This document shows positions 61,289 through 64,000 of a stretch of 64,000 bases of DNA, one piece after another. Each line of letters begins with the position of its first letter. Positions within the stretch are counted from its first letter, which is position 1. Both the position numbers and the translations under genes were made by a program. The notes beneath the pieces were generated by a model. That model was given only the letters and a program-made list of their open reading frames with translations, did not search any database and was not told where the DNA came from. Origin of the DNA: Muraenolepis orangiensis (taxonomy: Eukaryota > Chordata > Actinopteri > Gadiformes > Muraenolepididae); assembly GCA_027704905.1 (NCBI GenBank), contig CM051001.1, forward strand, positions 21,274,110-21,338,109, read 5' to 3'.

Positions 61289-61560
61289 AGTGCAAAACAA
61301 TCCGTAAAGCGAGGCTCATATAGTCCAAGATGTTCCCCAAGATGATGACGATAGGCGGCCTTGCAGGTCCTGCGCTGCTCTAGCCGTCCATAGCGTGGCT
61401 CTGCGGACCATGTAACAAGCAGCGTGCGGATGTGTTGCCTGACGTCAGGGAGGAGAAGCTCGTCGAGTCTTGGGAGATTTGCATCCAAATGACGGCTGGG
61501 ATGACGACGCCGGGCCCAACTGTCCCCCGCGCGCTGCGTCATCACCTCACGGTGGGCCTA
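61143..61560 (-). promoter_or_regulatory. Candidate cdx4 promoter-proximal region
   Basis: Upstream of the cdx4 start lie two (TA)n tracts (about 61208-61223 and 61253-61286), then a GC-richer block with a perfect CRE-like TGACGTCA (61440-61447) and a perfect octamer ATTTGCAT (61477-61484). The motifs are short enough to occur by chance; the local rise in CpG supports a promoter-type region. Confidence 0.35.
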
Positions 61561-61741
61561 TCCCACACATCAAAGGGGGGCTTCGTTTTTCGTTCCCATG
61601 AATACGTTAACACTTTGGCGTATCCGCACGCACAGGTCTCCACCGGCCTGTATACAGTTGTTGTCATATAGGTATAGACATATAGACGCTCCTCTGCGCC
61701 TATATGTGGCAGATGTTGTTAGGACGCAAAAACTGAAGTTT

Positions 61742-61744
<3 letters not shown>

Positions 61745-61801
<57 letters not shown>

Positions 61802-61871
61802 ACACACACACACACACACGCACACACACACGCACGCACATACACACACGCGTGCGCGCACGCGCGCGCGC

Positions 61872-61961
<90 letters not shown>

Positions 61962-61967
61962 GCACAG
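61745..61967. repeat. (CA)n with internal alternating CG/CA core
   Basis: About 220 bases of alternating purine-pyrimidine DNA. The centre (61849-61874) is CGTGCGCGCACGCGCGCGCG-like, flanked by (CA)n on both sides. Confidence 0.95.
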
Positions 61968-63308
61968 ACAGCCTAGACGCATTTGTCATGGAATGTTGCA
62001 TTTTATGCATCCATTCATTTACGCATTATCGGCTGGTTTAATAATGCAACAGTTGGCCTTATAGCCGTCCGGGGATTCACCGTGTTGCCTATTTATTAAA
62101 ACTTAATGGAAGTCACGTGAGTATCCTCCACACGTTCGGAATTCCTAATACTTGTAATCTTGTTTGTTAAGCTATTCAGGGTAAACGAGGTGCAAAGTGG
62201 GACTTTTCGTGGGACAAGGCGATGCTTAAAAAAGGGCCTTCGTTCGTACTTAGTCATTCCGTGTTCACACCTCAAGGTCGCACTTCACAGCTAATTCCGG
62301 TCCGAAGGAAGCGATCTCTCTCAGCCCACGACAAACACAGCCCATGATTTCACAGGCGTCGCATGCCAATCTACTTCTTCAATGTTATTTTATTTAACCT
62401 AACTTTATTTCATCACTTTATTTCATGATGCTGTGGCCAAACATAAAGGCCGATATGGAAAAGGAGAAATTAGGAAATAAAAAAAGCCATTTCGTCATTC
62501 AAAAAGAAGAGACTAAAAATCGAAATCTCTCTCTCTATTTATATATTGATGTAGGCCTACTACATGTAGGGGGTTTTGTTGACCCCTACAACTCTTTAAT
62601 GACATTGTCGTTTACACAGAGTAGGCTAAACCAAGCAATTATATTTGTGCTTGGTCAACCAAGGCTACAGTGAAGTTTAACAATCGGGATCGATTGTGGT
62701 AAGGTAATTGTATTGTATTTATAATACAACAGGGGAGGCATAGGCCTAAATAATTTTACTATGCAATTAGAAGCCTGCCATTAGGCCACATAGTCACTTT
62801 TTAACAAGGTCACTATTAGCCTGGTGTTCTTTGACTAAGATTTATAAGTTGGCCTCAAAATGAAATACACTAACATAGAAAACATTTCTGGTGATCTGAA
62901 CTTTTTGAGGGTTATTTCAACATACCCCCCCCCCAACATACTGCATGCAATTGTGAAGCGATATTAACGTCTCGTTTGAAAACCACATTCTACTGTCTCT
63001 TAATGTCTCTCTCGTGTAACAATGTGTTATGTTGTTAACCCAAGGACTGGTCTTATTCTGACATCATCATATTTCTCTGGTGACTTGGTAAAGCTGCTGT
63101 TAGTCTCAGCGTCTCAGTGACTTATGTGCAACAACGTGTACTTGATGGCTTCTAGCGCTTTCTGGTGGTCAGGTGCGGAACTACATGGTACAAGTGTCGC
63201 GGTCGCTGTCCCCCCCCGTGTGTGGTGATACCTAAAGATTCCCACAGGGGGCAGTGTCGAATAACATCACGCTCTACCAGCCATGGGACTTTACGCCAAA
63301 GGTTGTCG

Positions 63309-63347
63309 GCATGTATAAGACACCTGTTACACATGTCTTATACATGC
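63309..63347. repeat. Perfect 14-bp inverted repeat, 11-base loop
   Basis: GCATGTATAAGACA (63309-63322) and TGTCTTATACATGC (63334-63347) are exact reverse complements. Confidence 0.93.
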
Positions 63348-63558
63348 AGCCTGTATATTGTTATTGAATACAAAGTGACCCATATCGCGTTCCTGTATAC
63401 CATTTTTTCGGATACTTTTTGATATTTTTATACCAACAATTAAACGGAGGTCCGAATGTTATCAAGCACTAGATGGTGCTACAGGGTCAATTTTAATCTT
63501 TTTTCGTCTGGATTGAATAATGATGCAAGGATTAATGGTAAAGTGATAAATATAAAGA

Positions 63559-63690
63559 TAGACATACAGACAGATAGACAGATAGACAGACATACAGACA
63601 GACAGACAGACAGACATACAGACATATGGACTTACAGCTACATAGATCGATAGCTACATAGGTAGACAGATAGATAGATAGATATATAGA
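63559..63690. repeat. (GACA/GATA)n tetranucleotide repeat
   Basis: Interleaved GACA, GATA and CATA units run for about 130 bases with a short non-repeat break near 63625-63660. Confidence 0.9.
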
Positions 63691-63759
63691 TATCAAATAA
63701 ATCAACGTCACTTAAGGCTGTGAAACCAATATGTACCTGTAATACCTTTACTTAGACCT

Positions 63760-63804
<45 letters not shown>

Positions 63805-64000
63805 ATACATGATATTTATACATAACAAATGTATACATTTGTTACAATACAAATTGGAAAATCTACATAAAAGTGGTGCGTGTGATGTATAGTAAATTTA
63901 ACTGAATCCTGTATCAAGTCTGTTTTATTTCGTCGTCCACAAGCTTTGCACGGCCACAGAACACACACCGCTGTGATGAAAGGTTCACTTCAAACTGTGA

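Larger units (their letters stand above)
61560..64000. other. Upstream flank of cdx4, no gene seen
   Basis: The flank contains a long (CA)n tract, a 14-bp hairpin at 63309-63347, a GACA/GATA repeat and a (TA)n tract (63763-63802). No coding exon was recognised on either strand. Confidence 0.5.

Overview
The window looks like nuclear DNA of a teleost fish. The protein-coding genes are split by many short introns with GT/AG borders. The intervening DNA is dense in (CA)n, (CT)n, (TA)n and poly-G/C simple repeats, and it carries degenerate L2-type LINEs (tails matching 'aagtcgctttgga...gcgtctgctaaatga') and SINE pieces with the 'ccttgagcaaga' core typical of fish V-SINE/HE1-like families. No bacterial, plasmid, phage or CRISPR features were seen. 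I read species and chromosome from nothing but these traits, so no finer placement is offered.

Layout. (1) 161-8251, minus: a 15-exon gene for a membrane-anchored sorting nexin with a PXA, PX and nexin-C layout; all intron phases close into one 940-residue frame. (2) 9.7-10.0 kb, plus: a small relic resembling the C-terminal part of a hAT transposase. (3) 13748-15518, minus: slc25a5 (ADP/ATP translocase, 298 aa, 4 exons). (4) 17166-24910, minus: slc25a43 (orphan mitochondrial carrier, 343 aa, 5 exons), with two antisense L2-like LINE wrecks in its introns. (5) 25-34 kb: gene-poor, rich in polypyrimidine and CA tracts. (6) about 34.15-49.7 kb, plus: an LNX2-type RING plus four-PDZ E3 ligase (called lnx2b; 704 aa, 9 coding exons, a candidate distant 5' noncoding exon). 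(7) 53170-56527, minus: chic1 (176 aa, 6 exons). (8) 58173-61142, minus: cdx4, a ParaHox homeobox gene (296 aa, 3 exons) with a polyglutamine tail insert. (9) 61.1-64 kb: upstream flank of cdx4.

How the pieces relate. The order slc25a43 then slc25a5, and cdx4 then chic1, read along the minus strand, matches the human orders at Xq24 and Xq13. An LNX gene next to a CDX and a CHIC gene recalls LNX2-CDX2 (human 13q12) and LNX1-CHIC2 (human 4q12), so this is one arm of the ParaHox paralogon in which an LNX copy is kept. A PXA/PX sorting nexin beside an ANT gene likewise mirrors SNX25 beside SLC25A4 at human 4q35. The genes are otherwise functionally unrelated: two mitochondrial inner-membrane carriers, two proteins of membrane traffic, one ubiquitin ligase and one posterior-patterning transcription factor. 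I found no new multi-gene system; the most notable points are the conserved linkage, lineage-specific protein changes (polyQ in cdx4, a charge change in a carrier signature of slc25a43, a small in-frame duplication in lnx2b) and several foldback or homopolymer structures.
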